DNA from: Chelonoidis abingdonii | Taxonomy: Eukaryota; Chordata; Testudines; Testudinidae | DNA length: 64,000 bases | Assembly (NCBI RefSeq): GCF_003597395.2 | Contig: NC_133773.1 | Coordinates: 64,759,730 to 64,823,729, forward strand | Direction of reading: 5' to 3' | Shown: positions 23,685-36,582 of the stretch, piece by piece | Layout of the letters: every line of letters starts with the position of its first letter | How positions within the stretch are numbered: position 1 is the stretch's first letter | Made by a program: the position numbers and the translations under genes | The notes under the pieces: model-generated | Database searches by the model: none | What the model saw: only the letters and a program-made list of their open reading frames with translations | What the model was told of the DNA's origin: nothing

Positions 23685-23890
23685 TTTTCTTCAGTCACAT
23701 AAAGGACAACATCACTGATAGTCCATTCTAGTTGAACTTTCATCTGGAATATCTGTTTTGGTACTAACCTTTCCTCAGAATAAGTTTTCAAAACTGTGGA
23801 GGTTTCTTCCAGAGGAACTTGTGGCAGACTCTGTTGATAGGCAGACACAGACGTCAGTGAAATGGCAGCTCCAGTCTTGCAGGAATGTCC
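23685..23890 (-). pseudogene. Gypsy aspartic protease remnant
   Basis: Minus-strand translation, allowing in-frame stops, shows a 'QVPLEET...LKTYSEE' pattern with a following V-rich block, like the region after the catalytic DTG in Gypsy protease. The catalytic motif itself is not legible, and several stops interrupt. The recognisable protease sequence runs almost directly into the RNase H end at about 23680. Confidence 0.45.
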
Positions 23891-24476
23891 TCGATGAAGG
23901 GTGTGACCCAGATGCCACCTCTTACTCCAACTTCTGATAACACACGCAGTGCTAGGTCTTGGTCAGTGTCACTAGACCTCTTATCTTTTTCCATATTATG
24001 AATTTCCAATTTCTGTCCTTTCTTAGAGTCTGTCTTCATAAGTGTCTTCTTTGATGGAAGGTGGTGACTTTGTCACTGGGCACTAAACTGTGTGACACAT
24101 CTGCTGGCACTTCCTGGTATGACCTGGCACGTCCCAGCAATTCTTCCCAGTGTGTATAATTTGTGTACAATGGCTATATGGAAATTCCTTATGTTCCTGG
24201 GGTTCTGTTTCACTGATTCAGGAGGTAAACATCTCAGCTCACACTAAATTCAAGAGAACATTTCTTGCAGTTTCCATGGCAATAACTACCTCAATAACCT
24301 TCTTGAAGGTAAGCCTGATACAGTCAATAACTTTCTCTGAATTTGGTCATTGTGTAACCCAGAAACAAATGGGTCATGCAGGGCATCATTTAATGTTTAT
24401 TTGCATGACAATGATTTGACAGCTTACTTAGAGCAGCAACAAACTGTGTTACCAACTCTCCACATCCCTGATGTCA

Positions 24477-24950
24477 CTAATGGAACTGACATTGTTCTTC
24501 TATCATCAGTGGGGTAGAAAAAAATTGTTCCCGCATTGCTGCAGTAATTGCAGCATACATGGCATTTCCAGGCATAATTGGAGACAATAGGTGTTGCCGC
24601 AGTCTGTATACCTTCAGACCCATCACTGTTACCACGGTTGAAACTCTTTGTCTGTCTGGAATGGAATTGCAAACTACAACTTGTTCTAAACATTTGAGGT
24701 ACATTGCCCAGGAGTCACAATTCTCATCAAACTCACTTATATTGACCATAAATGTTGCCATTTCATTTTTCTTGTTAACTTTGTGCCCTCCTGGATGGTT
24801 CTTTTCCACAGGGAAACTTTTTTTATTTTTCCTTTTTAAGGTGCACAGTCTGAATTTGATCTCCCTCTGCTGGCTGAACACTCTCTTAGTGCAGGTAGGC
24901 TCTCTCGCTCTCTCTGTAGTTTGCATGAGAACAAAAATGGCTGCTCTCAT
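24477..24950 (-). pseudogene. Gypsy gag-like fragment
   Basis: A 157-codon frame whose middle contains MATFMVNISEFDENCDSW and later LSPIMPGNAMY. This matches the Gypsy gag/capsid start pattern in which an acidic 'FDE...W..Y..RLEQ' block is followed by a '...GD..Y..I...L..HF' block. The nucleocapsid zinc knuckles are not recognisable. The true gag start is probably the internal Met near the MATF motif, because the upstream codons look like leader. Confidence 0.7.
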
Positions 24951-25189
24951 GTTTTGTCTCTAGCAGCTTAGCAGCCACCTCCTACTTTGTTCTACTCTTT
25001 TTTTGCCTGATTCCCCTCTCTTGCTTGCTGTCCCTTGCAGCAAAACAGCAGTCTGCCATCTTGTACCTGTTGGTGAACTGTTTTCCTTTTTTTATATAAT
25101 ATTATTTGCTTAGTCTTCTTGTTCAGGCAATGGGACTGTCATGGGATAGAAGCTCCACATCACCAGTGTTGTTTTTTCCACCCAGCAGA

Positions 25190-25350
25190 AAAATTGATAG
25201 AGATGCAGGGGGAGCTGATTTAAAGCAGAGCTATCTGCTGTGGTGACTATATTGTTTTGGCAGCAAAATAGAAACCAAAGTGAGGCTTTTCACTGGGGAG
25301 GAAGAATACAGAGTGCTCAAACATTTAAAGGGACAGTACATCACAGCAAA
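25190..25350 (-). repeat. 5' LTR remnant of the Gypsy relic
   Basis: Pairs with 21965-22165. It lies just outside (upstream of) the gag remnant on the minus strand, the expected place. The sequence 24960-25190 probably holds the rest of the LTR and the leader. Confidence 0.6.
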
Positions 25351-25359
25351 TATGTTCTT

Positions 25360-26615
25360 GAAGGGGAAACAACTTTTTAACCTCTTATGCGAGACAGTCA
25401 GAGGAAAAACTTTATCTTTGGCACAGGAAACATCCTAAAATGAGATATTAGTGACTGCCAATCAGTAGGCGCACAGGAAAAAATATTGATCACAAGGAGT
25501 AGCAGGCTTAGGGAGACCAATGTTTATAATGGTATAAACTTATTATACCATATATAATTATAATAGTAATTATTTGTACCTTATTTTTCAGTGAAGACCA
25601 TGCTAAGCCTGACAAAGCTCAGGGAACTGTGTGTATGGAGAGGGGGGAGAGGAAGGGCAGTGTTTATATGCTATATTTGTGACATTCCCTATCCCATTTA
25701 TCAGTTTAAGGGGAGGATCTAATTTATAGTCAGCTGCCAGCATCCCCAATAGGCTTGTGCACAGCTAAATGCAGCTAGAAGTGAGATTCTCTGATCACAC
25801 TTCCTATCCTGATGATTGGATAAATGTATAAAAAATGTACTGACTGATATTATTTGTAGTGGTAAATTCTTGGTATTCCATGGAAATATACCATGAAATA
25901 CATTGAAGTTTTGTCCAGTAATTCTTCATACCTTCAAAGTTATCCTATTACTAATCACTGTCGTTTCAGGTCATCCATTTACACATACTCCGAAATATTG
26001 CCAGCATTTTTCTTTACTGATCGTACATTGGCATTGAATCACAGTATCTTATTCCCAAAGTACTGTGGGGGGAAATAAAGGACAATTTCAATCTCACTAC
26101 CATCTGATCACAGATTATCCCATAAAATGTATCCAGGTTGACAGAGGTCTTTGAAGCATAATTTTATCACTCATTTCATATTATGGTTCTTATATTGAAA
26201 TATGTTGCACCCCATCATGACCCATTGTGACCAGCGAAGAATTACCACGCACCATTATAACACAAGAACAATACAATTATTATTTTTTCCTTTAGATAGA
26301 ATAGTCTATAAGTTTGCCGTTACGTATTTAGGATAAATTTGAAAGGATGAACAGTGATAGCAGTTTGGGGTTTTGCACTAAGTACTGAGTCCACTCAATG
26401 TCCTTTGTTGTCATCAGGAGTTGCAGGTTCTCAGTGGAGTAGGCACCTAAATACCTTTGAGGCTCTGGTCCTCAGCAGCTCACAGGATAAAGCTCCAATT
26501 CAGGAAAGCACTTAAGAACATGCCTAAAATTAATCACATGTTTAAGTATTTTGCCTTATAGAGATGGATTGTTGAACTGGGACCTAATGATTTCAGAAGT
26601 AAATGACAAAAGAAA
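25360..26615. other. No recognised feature
   Basis: AT-rich intergenic sequence between the Gypsy relic and the next Penelope fragment. Short direct A/T-rich words only. Confidence 0.5.
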
Positions 26616-26619
26616 CTCT

Positions 26620-26890
26620 ACAGTGTTGTAGCCATGTTAGTCCCAGGATATTAGAGAGACAAGGTGAGGTGAGGTATTATCTTTTAGTGGACCAACCTTT
26701 GTTGGTGAGACAGACAAGGTTTTGATCTTACACAGAGCTCTTCTTCAGATCTTTGTGTAAGCTCCAAAGCTTGTTCAGGTCCGAAACACTCTGTGTAAAC
26801 TCAAAAGTTTGACTTTTTCACCAACAGAAAGTTGGTCCACTCACCAACAGAAAGTTGGTCCACTAAAAGATAATACCTCACCCATCTTAG
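26620..26890. mobile_element. Penelope-like terminal fragment, palindromic
   Basis: Starts 'gtgttgtagccatgttagtc' and ends '...aaaagataatacctcaccc'. The two halves are inverted copies (about 26660-26730 against 26812-26885), as in the terminal-arm palindromes of this family. The right half contains an exact 23-bp tandem duplication at 26818-26863. No coding region is left and no target duplication is clear. Confidence 0.75.
26818..26863 (+). repeat. 23-bp tandem duplication
   Basis: Two identical adjacent units (26818-26840 and 26841-26863), beginning tcaccaacagaaagttgg, inside the palindromic Penelope end. Confidence 0.9.
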
Positions 26891-27640
26891 ATGATGGAGT
26901 CACAGGTCCAATGCTCTGGAACTGCCTGTATGAAGCCAGAAAGGACTCTGGGTAGCGTGACTCCCCTTAGGGCATGCTGTTCAGGGCAAGGAGCCTCTTT
27001 GGCTATGGCCTTCCTGGGACTGACCTCAGAGCATTCAGCATCCCTTCTCTCTCCATACATTTTCCCTGGGCGGGTCTACCTGGATGGGAACCCCTGGGGA
27101 AGCCAGAGGGCCCTGCACCCCAACTTCACAGTCAGCATTGACCCTCAGCCAGCAAGTATAATAGAAGGTTTATTAGTTGACAGGGACACAGCATAGAACA
27201 GACCTTGTTAGCACAGAAATCAGTGACTTTCAGCAAAGTCCATCTTGGGGGGACGCTGGACTGGACATCTTAGACTCCCCCGCTTTGAGTTCTCAACAGC
27301 TGACTGCCAAGCTTCCAGGAACCTGATGTTCGACACATTGCCCCTCCCCCTGATCTTTGTCTTGCTTCCTGGGCAAGGTATCACCTGGTCACATCTCCCT
27401 TCTGGTTCTCAGGTTATGAAGGGCAGTGTCCATTGCTTATGTGCAGGCAGCTTGAGCAGACTCACCTGCCCCTGAGGGCCTCAACAAAAGTCACACACCC
27501 TTATTCCCAGCACCTAGACATTGGTATAATGCACTAGGACACCGGGAAACTGAGGTACACACAGTATTCATGCAAAACAGTAAAGCTCACATAGACTCAC
27601 ATACAACACAACAAGGGGATAACCCCACTTCATCACAACT
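26890..27640 (-). repeat. Probable solo LTR of a reptile endogenous retrovirus
   Basis: On the minus strand it begins TGTGATGAAGTGGGGTTATC near 27637, a common reptile LTR start. An AATAAA polyadenylation signal lies on the same strand near 27165 (plus strand 'ggtttatta'). The block sits directly beside the Penelope end. The far boundary near 26890 and the target duplication are not resolved. The 101- and 76-codon open frames within it are chance. Confidence 0.55.
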
Positions 27641-29590
27641 TGTCTCTCTAAAAGAAACTATTTCTAAACTACTAACCAATAGCCAGATAATGCAGATTTT
27701 TGCTCACCTGAGTATTCCTAATTCATAAAGATTGAGTTCCAAATTCCATTCCCATCACTCAGATGGGACCAGAACCTACAAAGTCTTACTTATGAGTAAT
27801 CCTGTTGTAACGAGTCCCACTGTGTCTAGGCTTGTGTAAGGCAAACAAGATTTGACCATACTCTAGTTCAGTGCAATTCATTTTACAAGTCATTTTAGCA
27901 AATGAATGAATGAATTCTTAACACCATTATAAACATTACCAAAAAAAAAAAAAAAAAAAGCAAACTCACTCCAAACCCATAGAGAAAGAAAAAACTCCAG
28001 TCCAAGGAAAGAAATAGGATATTTCCCAATGATACATTCTATGTTCTCTAACTAAATTGTTTATAGTATAATTAACATATTTTAATCATTTGTGAAAATA
28101 GAAAAGAATGTAATTTTAATTCCATATCTGGTCACAGGGAAATATGTATTAGTAAATTAGTATGATGGTTTTGAAGGACAGAAATAGCTTCAGTGGTTAT
28201 GCACCACATTTTTGTTGTTCTCTTGATGTCCCCCTCAATAATATTGCAGGACTCATGCATTTTTGTTCTTGGTCCTCCCTAAATTTTCTATGATGACTGT
28301 ATCTTTATTCTGAAGAAAACACAAACTAACACCTAATGTGTTAATCCTGTTTAGTACCTTCCATGAAAGCTGTGCTTGCTGAAAGCCATACTCACTTTGA
28401 AATTACATAAGCTTCCAGAAGGAGGGATCTTCTAAAAGCCAAAATGTTCCAGTGACTAATTATAGCAATAAGGACACACTGCAGTAATCTGTGGTATAGA
28501 AGACCAAATCCTACTGAAATTTCTAGGAATTTTGCCTGGGTAAGGACAGAAGGAGTAGACGAATAGTGTTTAAACCAGTTTTACCCCAGTGTAAATCTTT
28601 CAGTGGAATTACTGCTGATTTACAGTTGTGTGAGAATTTGCTGGTAAAATGCAAGCTTTTACAGCAAATGCTGAATAATGATCACAGAGATTCATGTTCA
28701 TGCTCATTTCTTCTACAAGTTCTACAGTCAGAGGTCACTATTTGTTTGCCCAGATCTCTTAGTTTCCCTATTAAGGAAGGGGAGTGTGTGTGACTAGGCA
28801 GTTCAAATAAACTATTAGTATTTCTACATCCTTTTCAAACAAATGGAAAATGGTTATTAGGAAAGAGGGCAAACATTTTACACAACCCATGGACAGTCAG
28901 ATTTCTCTGTAGTGGAGGTACACATAGCATTGCAGACATAATTTTAACTTCTGAAAATTTTAGCTCAGATGCTATCCATCCAAATGTTACATATTGCTTT
29001 AAATAATGTAAAGAGATGACTGCTAACTGAATGGATAAGAAAAGCATTAGTCACTGCACAGACTAATTCAAAACAAATACAATTATCAGACCTGGGAGTT
29101 TTGCCCAATATGAGAGTCTTTGCTATATCAGTTAATTCTTTTGTGAATATGGTGAAATTATAAATAGCTGCTTCATCTTGTAACAGTGGAAAGTTTGATA
29201 TGCTTTTGCAAATCTTCTCTAATCCTTATGGTAAGGTTGTTCACTTTAATTTACACTTTTTATATATCGCCTTACTAAAATCACTAAATATATTAATCAC
29301 TTGGGGCTATGAGGTTTTTTAGGTAAATCTGCTCATAATGTGATAGATATGTCTCTTAAATAATAGTTTCCTTAGCTTTTCAAAGTGCTTAATTTAAGGT
29401 TCCAAACTGTACATTGTCATTTATGATAAGAAACATATTGAACTATAGAACATATTGGAGAAAAAGGATCAAATTCTCAGCTACATATGAACTATAGAGA
29501 GTACAAGTCTGGGATATGCGTGCAAAGGTGACTTAAATCTCACCCATATCACATATCCATTCCAATAGTAAGTAAGGAGGATGCTTAACT
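27640..29590. other. No recognised gene; A-rich tract at about 27940-27959
   Basis: AT-rich intergenic DNA. An A run of about 19 bases lies near 27941-27959; no retroposed gene or LINE end is recognisable before it. Confidence 0.5.
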
Positions 29591-30065
29591 GCAGTTACCG
29601 AAGTTGGACATTTAAATCAGAAGGTTCGGATAACCTGCATCCAACAATTTTAAAAGATGTGGTCACCGAACCATTGATGTTGATTTTTATTAGATCTTGG
29701 AACACTGGGAAAGTTCCAGTGGACCGGAAGAAAGCTAATGCTGTGTCAATATTATAATATTTAAACAGGATGACTCAAGTAGTTGCAGGGCCATCAGCCT
29801 GACTTTAGCCCCGTGTAAATTAAAGGTACAGCTGATATGGGACTCAATAAAAAATTAAAAGAGGGTAATATAATTAATATCAATCATCTTGGGTTTATGG
29901 AAAATAGATTTTGTTAAACTACTTGATGTGATTTTTGATGAGATTACAAATTTGGTGGATAAAGGTAATAGTGTTGTTGTTATGTACTTATACTTCTGTA
30001 AGGCATTTGATCTGGAAACACATTACATTTCGATTAGGAAAATAGAACAACACAAAATCATCATG
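29590..30065 (+). mobile_element. CR1 LINE fragment (reverse transcriptase)
   Basis: Plus-strand translation with breaks shows the CR1 reverse transcriptase start ('...SDNLHPTILKDVVTEPL', with decayed stops) and then, in the 29889 frame, VIFDEITNLVDKGNSVV and YFCKAFD, the degraded 'VYLDFSKAFD' motif A. The catalytic Asp of the 'LDF' step is replaced (reads LYF). The nucleotide pattern is parallel to 45790-46170, so both derive from the same subfamily. Confidence 0.75.
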
Positions 30066-30069
30066 GTAT

Positions 30070-31585
30070 GGAAAGTACCACTGGTCAGAGCCTTGAAGGT
30101 AAGGACAAGGGCAAGACTCTTAGGTCCAGAACCTTAGGTGGTGTAATCCAGCATAGTTCCACTGACTTCAGTCCATCAGCTGAAGATCTGACTGCTTAAC
30201 GGGATATGGTAGGTAAGGAGCAATGGTGGGACAGATTTTGCTTTCAGTTACACTGCTGTAGATCTGGAATAATTTAATTTACTTCAGTGAAATGAAAGAA
30301 TTATCTGGCCCAGTGAAGGATTTCAAGTGGGGCAAGTTTCTTAGTTAATTGGAATCACATTGGTTCTCAAAACAAAGGCTAAATTAAAATGTTGTGATTC
30401 CCTGTAAAATTAGGAAGGGAGCCTCTTTCTCTGAAAAGAATGGCTGGTCAGACCGCAGTTCCAGGAGTGAATAAAGTACCTCTTATCCTGAAACATCCAT
30501 AAGGTGCTTTGAACCCCAAACATGCAGTAGAATCAATGGGATCTGATGATACTCAGAGCAAGGTACTTAGTACTTGGCAGGGTTGGGTCACAAGAGAGGA
30601 TGGAGTGACACAGTACTGGTGAAGAAAAATGTTGATCAGATTAAAAATAAATACAAACACTAGCCATGGGTAGCAAAAATAAACTAAAATGGTACTTTAT
30701 TCCTGATCAGCAAACAGTATTAAATGCTGTCACAATGTGACAGTTTGAGATCAGGCATTTTATACTTAGTACAGCTGCCACCTTAAAAGGTTTAAAAAAA
30801 AAATCTTTGCTAGCATAGAACTTCTCAGTCACTTTAATCTTTAGGGACATTTGAGTCAAAAAGACATTCATTTGACTTGAGAATTTCTAAAGAGGACATG
30901 TCTTGAAAGTCTGCAAAGTCGTCATACCATTGTGACCTTGCCGTTCATTCAAGAAAGGATTATCCTATAATTATACTCTTCATCTGGGGACTTCAAAGTT
31001 CTTTAAAAGGTAAATAAGTAGTATTATCCCTATTTTACAGATGGGGAAACTGATGCATAGAGAGATTAATTGATTTACTTAAGGTCAAACTACAAGCCAT
31101 GCATGGTGAGAAATAGAACACAGGTCTCCTCATTTCCAGTCTCCAGCTCTAATCACAAAATCAAATTCACTCTCTAGAATAATTGCCCCTTCTGACACTC
31201 ATTATTTTTTTGGATTACAATGAATATAAAATTGTGAAACAGTTCAGTGGAAGTATATGACGGGGTGGCTAGCCTCTTTAAGAAAGAGTGGGGTCTGGTG
31301 CACTGGTTACCTACTGCCAAACTGGTCTTAAGGGAAGCTTATAAAGGGTAAGACAACAGCAACAGAAAGAGGGCTGTCCATTGCCCCCTCTCAGCCCTGG
31401 GAAGTGAGGATAAGAGTAGGACTTCCATGCCGGCCAGGCATGGCACATTCCTAGCCATCACATGTGCAGCTGGTAATTAAAACTACTGCATGCACAGCTG
31501 CAATAGTGCAATGAAAACTCTTCCCATTACCTCTTTTGACTAGAAAGGCAGGAAAAAAACAGCCTGTGGGCAACCCTTCTTATAC
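30070..31585. other. No recognised gene
   Basis: AT-rich intergenic sequence. A block at 31255-31390 (gacggggtggctagcctctt) looks like part of a turtle LTR-type repeat but is too partial to assign. Confidence 0.4.
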
Positions 31586-31589
31586 TGTG

Positions 31590-31835
31590 GGTACATCTGT
31601 GCTGTAGCTTTAATTTAGTTAATACACCTAATAGCAGCGAAGATTCAGCAGTATGGGCTAGCAACTCAAGTATGTAACCAGCCTCCCCAGTGGGCTTGTT
31701 TTGGGGCAGCCAGCATGTGCTGAAATGTGTGCCACCACCTCTTCACTACTGTTGCTTCCACACTAGCTAGATTAAAGCTAGCACAAGTATGCCTATCCCT
31801 GACATACACACTTTAATTTGCAGTGTAGATGTACC
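31590..31835. mobile_element. Small inverted-repeat DNA element (246 bp)
   Basis: Ends GGTACATCTGTGCTGTAG and, inverted, GGTACATCTACACTGC form terminal inverted repeats. Flanking CTGTG repeats (31585-31589 and 31836-31840) may be a 5-bp target duplication, but other phasings are possible. Non-coding. Confidence 0.6.
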
Positions 31836-32343
31836 CTGTGTATCAGTGGGAGCTGGGTGCCTAACTCTGGCTTTCTGCTTCTACTCACATCTGTAATCCA
31901 GTCAATGCTTGTGTTTGCCAACAGTTCCTAGGGAAACCACTCAGCCTGCATGGCTCAATTTCTACTCCCACCACGCCATGCTGGTCTATGATTTTGGGCA
32001 GTGGTGGCTTCTATTGTTTTAGCTACCACTAAACAAAGGGGAATTTAATCACTCTCTCGTTTAGCTACATTTCATTCAGCCTATCAGTTTCAGTGAATTG
32101 CTCAGAGATTCAAGACACACGTCCACTCAGCTGTCAACACCCTCCAACATAACAGTATATTGGAATCCAAACGGCACTGAAAATCCTCGAAGGGTGAAAC
32201 ACAAGGTTAATATGTATCTGCTAAATTTTTAGCAACAATCTTGGGCCACTATGCCCTCAAGGAGGCTTTTACAATCTTTTTTCACTTTATGAACTGACTT
32301 TTTTGTTCAGTCCCTCTAGATTTCGGTCTGGGTAGTACTCATG

Positions 32344-32466
32344 GGTGCTGAAACTAGGGGTGCTGCCGGCCCCCCGGCTTGAAATGGTTTCCATTACATA
32401 CAGGGTTTACAGTTTGGTTCAATGGCTCTCAGCAGCCCCACTATAAAAATTGTTCCAGCACCCCCG
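32344..32466. repeat. Short inverted-repeat element (gggtgctgaaac family)
   Basis: Begins gggtgctgaaactaggggtg and ends ttgttccagcaccccc, so its ends are inverted matches around GGGTGCTG. Familiar as a common turtle repeat. About 120 bp, non-coding. Confidence 0.6.
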
Positions 32467-32479
32467 GTAGTTCTGACCA

Positions 32480-33110
32480 TGACAGTAAGCTTCCCTGTTC
32501 ACTGGCTAGTAAGACCTTAATGGTGCCCTGGAGAGGCTGCAGAGAAAACAGCCAATTAGAGAGGGGCTGTGAGGAGCAGCCAGTCAGGGTGGGCAGACTG
32601 ATATAAGAACGGCTGCAGTTGTTCCCTGGAGCTCAAGGAGGGAGTACAGGCTGCCTTGCTGGAGGAGGCAAGCCACTCTGGACAGAGAAGCACTGTGCAG
32701 GATGAGGGGAGAAAGTATGAGCTCCTGGCTGACTGCTAAGCTGAGGCACTGAGATAAAAGCAGAAATGGTGCTGAGGTTGTGGGGAAGTTGTCCATGGAA
32801 GTAGACTGAGAGGTTGGAAAGGATGCAGTGCATGGCTGCCATTTACAGAATCCCTGGGCCAGGATCTCTCCCTCTCTCACCACTGAAGAACTGTGATACA
32901 TTCCCCCAAAAGGGGGAGGAGAGGCACAGAATGTGGCACAGCTGAATGGCTGTGTCTTGAAGAGGATACTGTGGTCCTTGGAATGACATGGGTCCACGAG
33001 CAGAAGTGACAGCCAGTGCACCTTCTTCTGGTGACATCTCACCGCAAGAAGGTGCACTGGCTAGCAGAGCTAATCCCTGGGACAGCCAGCAGGAGGTGCT
33101 GCAAAGGTAA
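32480..33110 (+). repeat. LTR-like repeat with promoter-like block
   Basis: Contains 'gatataagaacggctgcag' near 32600 and ends with 'gggacagccagcaggaggtg', a pattern I associate with reptile LTRs. The 157- and 69-codon open frames on the opposite strand lie within it and have no domain. The outer boundaries are approximate. Confidence 0.45.
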
Positions 33111-36100
33111 GTTGCATCACATCACAGAAAGATTTTATAGGAATTGTAGAAAGAGGGGAGTTCAAGATCATGAATGATATCATGGTTATGGGGTTATTTA
33201 GTAGCTTCAGCTCTTAACTAGAGCTTCAGTTTTATCTTTCTCAACATAGCCATCAATCTAGAAACCACTGCACTAACTAAACAGCCCTCATGTTCCACCA
33301 CAAAAGTAGGCAGCATTTAAAAAGCAACCCAACCTAATAAATAACAATCAACCATCTCTAAAATATCTGTGGCTGCCCTGTAATGTCAGTTCATTTCCAT
33401 GTGAAACCTGGCAAATTTGGAAGCAGCAGCGGTAATGTGCAGGGACTGATGTAGACAGCACATTTAACTGATTCTATTGAGTAATGGAAGTCTCATCTAA
33501 ACAAGTATTTCACGTGATTTGGGGTTCTTCATAACTTGACCATCTGTTTGAACCATTTTGCATCTACTTAGAACTTTAACTTAACTCTTCATATTATAAT
33601 GTAATTATACACTGAAAGATTAGTGTAAAAATGAGGTTCCATGTCAATGGTTTCCACATCAACTTTGTTGACAAGTAAAAGTTTTGGTTTTGTGTTCTTC
33701 CCCATGCACCCTCTAAATTCCACCTGAATCTGTTGTCTTTCTGGATCACGCATCTGTCTACTATGCAAGAGTAATGTCTCCATATTCACTATACCAGGCA
33801 AAGTTAATGCAACTGAAAATTAACTCTGCTGATGCTATAGAAGCCAGATAAAAATCCAGGTCATTGTCTCAAATTGCTCGTAGAGTATATATTTCTGAAT
33901 ACACACAGACAGCACTCTTTTTAAGAGATGGTCACTTCTGTGACTTTAAACATTATGCATGGTCAAACTGGTTTCAAACTCTTGACTTTTTTTAGAACCA
34001 AACTTTGTTTGACTCCTGCTATCTGATTGGGAGTGTAATTGATCATGCTGAAATAGCCTGAGAGACACTGTTCCCAAAACTTTGGCAGGTACAGGCAGCA
34101 GAAGTGCTGGAAAGCTGATCAAAGTCTGCTCTTACAAACTTCCAGCCCAATTTTGCACATAGAAGTCTTGGCTAACTAAGGTAAACTTCAAATAGGTGCC
34201 TTATCCAAACTGAACATGGACTTTGAACCTTTTCAGAGCTGCACAATAATAAATATGATTCCAGAAACCTTAGTACTACATGATGGCTATCTTAATTCCT
34301 TTACCTCACTAACAATAGCCAGGAAAGTGATTAACCCCCTTATTCTTGAATCAAACCACTGCACTGAAATTATAACTCAACTAAATACATACCCACAAAA
34401 ACTGCAGGTTGGACTGAAGTGTTAAACATTAGTAAGCTTCCTCCCCACCCACTGTTATAGAGTTAGTTTTAAATTTATCAAATCCAATTAGAATGGAAGT
34501 TACTCTGCCAGAAGAAATTGATTAGCAGGCAGTATAGACTCAGGCCCTGTGTAGCTGGGAAAACTGTAAAATATAATGACACTGTGTGCTCAATTCTAGA
34601 TAAAGAATGAGGTAATATAGACTATGCTAATAAAATCAAGAGTGTCCAAACAATAGAGGACTATAAAGAAATGCACTTTTCCTTGCACCGGCAGGATATC
34701 CAAATCACTGGAAACACTCACTCCTCTCAGGAAGATCCTAAACTCTATCTGACAGCTGGCTGGGTTGAGAGAGATACTTTATACTATTATGTCAAATCTT
34801 CAGGTAACTTAACCAATACTCAGGGCAACTAAGTTCACAGCTGAGTTCCCTGAGCTCATAATGTTTTAGTCTAATTGTGTTTATATTCTGCTCAATGTTT
34901 TTGTTTGTGATTCTCTTTATTTTTTTAATATATGCCAGGTAAATTTAGCTTTTGTTTTAGATAACTTGGATCACCTGTGTGGAATGTTCCTGGGGACAAT
35001 CACAGCTAGGTGCCACATGGAGAAGTAAATTGGTTTCTGAATTTAGTGGTAGAAGCAGGAGTGAGGTAATGGGGTTTCAACCCTCAGGCAAAGGAAAAAG
35101 CTTGTGATCCTCTGCCTGAAAGGTAATGTGAAGAGGCTGGCTACAGTAAGTGTGGGCACATGGTCACAAAGCCGCAAAAACACCTAGGAGCATAACTTAC
35201 CACTTTAGGAGCCTGAATACAAAATTTAGGTGCCAAGGAGATCCTCAGTCCATGCTGAGCTGCTTCCTAACCCATTAGGCATCTGAACTCACTTGCTCTC
35301 TGAATTTTCCCATAGAAAGCACCTAAGCTTCTGCCTATGGGCATGCACATTGCTGCCTCATGCCTACAGGGCCCAGTCAGGTAGGTGTGCTCCAAATGCG
35401 CCTACCAGATTGGGTCCCATACAAAATCTGGCTGGAGGAGAAAATGATGCTTCCTGTGTGCCACTTCCTTTGTAACTTTGAGCCCAGAGGTTGGAGCACT
35501 CACCCATGATGTGGGAAACTGCCTAGTAGGGAGAGAAGATTCGAACAAGGATGTCCACCTTTCAGGACAGTGCCCACTGATATGATATGTGATATTCTGA
35601 TGTGGGGCTTCTGGTCTCTCCTATTGAAGCTGTTTCACTTTGGGTAAATAACTAGTCATTAGAGCAGGCCAAAGAGTCCATCCTTCCTTTGACCCAATGA
35701 GTGTTTAAGTATGACTATTAGCTAGCTTAAGTGGTTCCCCAGCTAGCATACTGGCTTTTTGTGGATCTTATTCTTGAGTGCCTGTCTCTCCCCCCATTCA
35801 TTGTATAGTGAGCCTGGGCACCTAACTCAGGCTTTGCAGATTCTGATGACTTTCTAGATGCCTAAAAGTTAGGTGTAGCAACACTGAGCATCACAATGCC
35901 AAAGTCCCTTTGTAGGTCCACGCCATGAAGAACTCAGTGACTGGAAGGGTACTAGACCTCATTAAATGCAATTTTATTTGTAAAGTTTTTAATTGTTCTG
36001 ACTTTAGGATCCTCTCCCACTAGTAGACAACTAAGGTCAGATTTTCCTTCAATACTGACTTAACACTCCAGGCCAGGAGTGATGGATTATTCCTAAAAGT

Positions 36101-36580
36101 GGGGTGGTCATGAGGCCCTGCTCCTCCTCTTTTCTCTCTTCCCCCACCCCACCTTCTCGTCCTTCCCCACAGCCAAGCTGGAGTTAGGTCATGGAACCGC
36201 AGACCCTCCACCTGCCCAGCCTGGTCTGGGGGTGGGACCTCAGCAGCTGAAGAACTACAGCTGGGCCATGGTAAAACCCTCCCAGGCAGCTGTGGGAAGC
36301 TGTGGACTCTCGACCTGCCCTGGGCAGGGAGCTCTGGAGGTTGGAACATGGGAAGGGGCTAATCTGGGGCTCTCCCCACCCTAGGCAGGTGGAGGGTCCA
36401 CAGCTGCCCAGACAGCTCTTACCCAGGCCAGGCTCCAGATTCTGGTCTGGACAAGGTGCAAGTCCTCAGGGGAAGAGGAAAGGTGGGGGCTGGGCTATGA
36501 TCCTCCACCTGTTCCAGAGCCCCTTCTCCAAGCCTAATTGCATTTCTCCAGTAGGCCTCATTCTCCAGTGCCTTTACACA
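33110..36580. other. No gene; two partial repeats
   Basis: Mostly AT-rich intergenic DNA. 35140-35590 contains 'gaggttggagcactcaccca' and neighbours, a common turtle interspersed repeat of unclear class. 36040-36560 is GC-richer (cctgcccagcctggtctggg) with partly inverted internal matches, probably a decayed hAT-type element. Neither has coding capacity. Confidence 0.4.
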
Positions 36581-36582
36581 GT

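Larger units (their letters stand above)
21965..25355 (-). mobile_element. Ty3/Gypsy LTR retrotransposon relic with internal deletion
   Basis: Minus-strand coding remnants appear in the order gag, protease, RNase H end, integrase. The outer ends carry related blocks: 21965-22165 and 25190-25350 share phrases such as 'tctgctgtggt', 'cagcaaaa' and 'cttttcactgggg', in direct orientation, consistent with diverged LTR remnants. The total length of about 3.4 kb is short for a full element, because the reverse transcriptase is missing. The LTR edges are not sharp and no target duplication was found. Confidence 0.85.

Noticed and set aside
24559..24963. 134-codon plus-strand frame
   Set aside because: Antisense to the Gypsy gag remnant.
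27941..27959. A-rich tract as the tail of a processed pseudogene
   Set aside because: No gene-like sequence precedes it on either strand and no flanking duplication was found.
32584..33057. 157-codon minus-strand frame
   Set aside because: Lies in an LTR-like repeat; Ser/Leu-rich with no domain.
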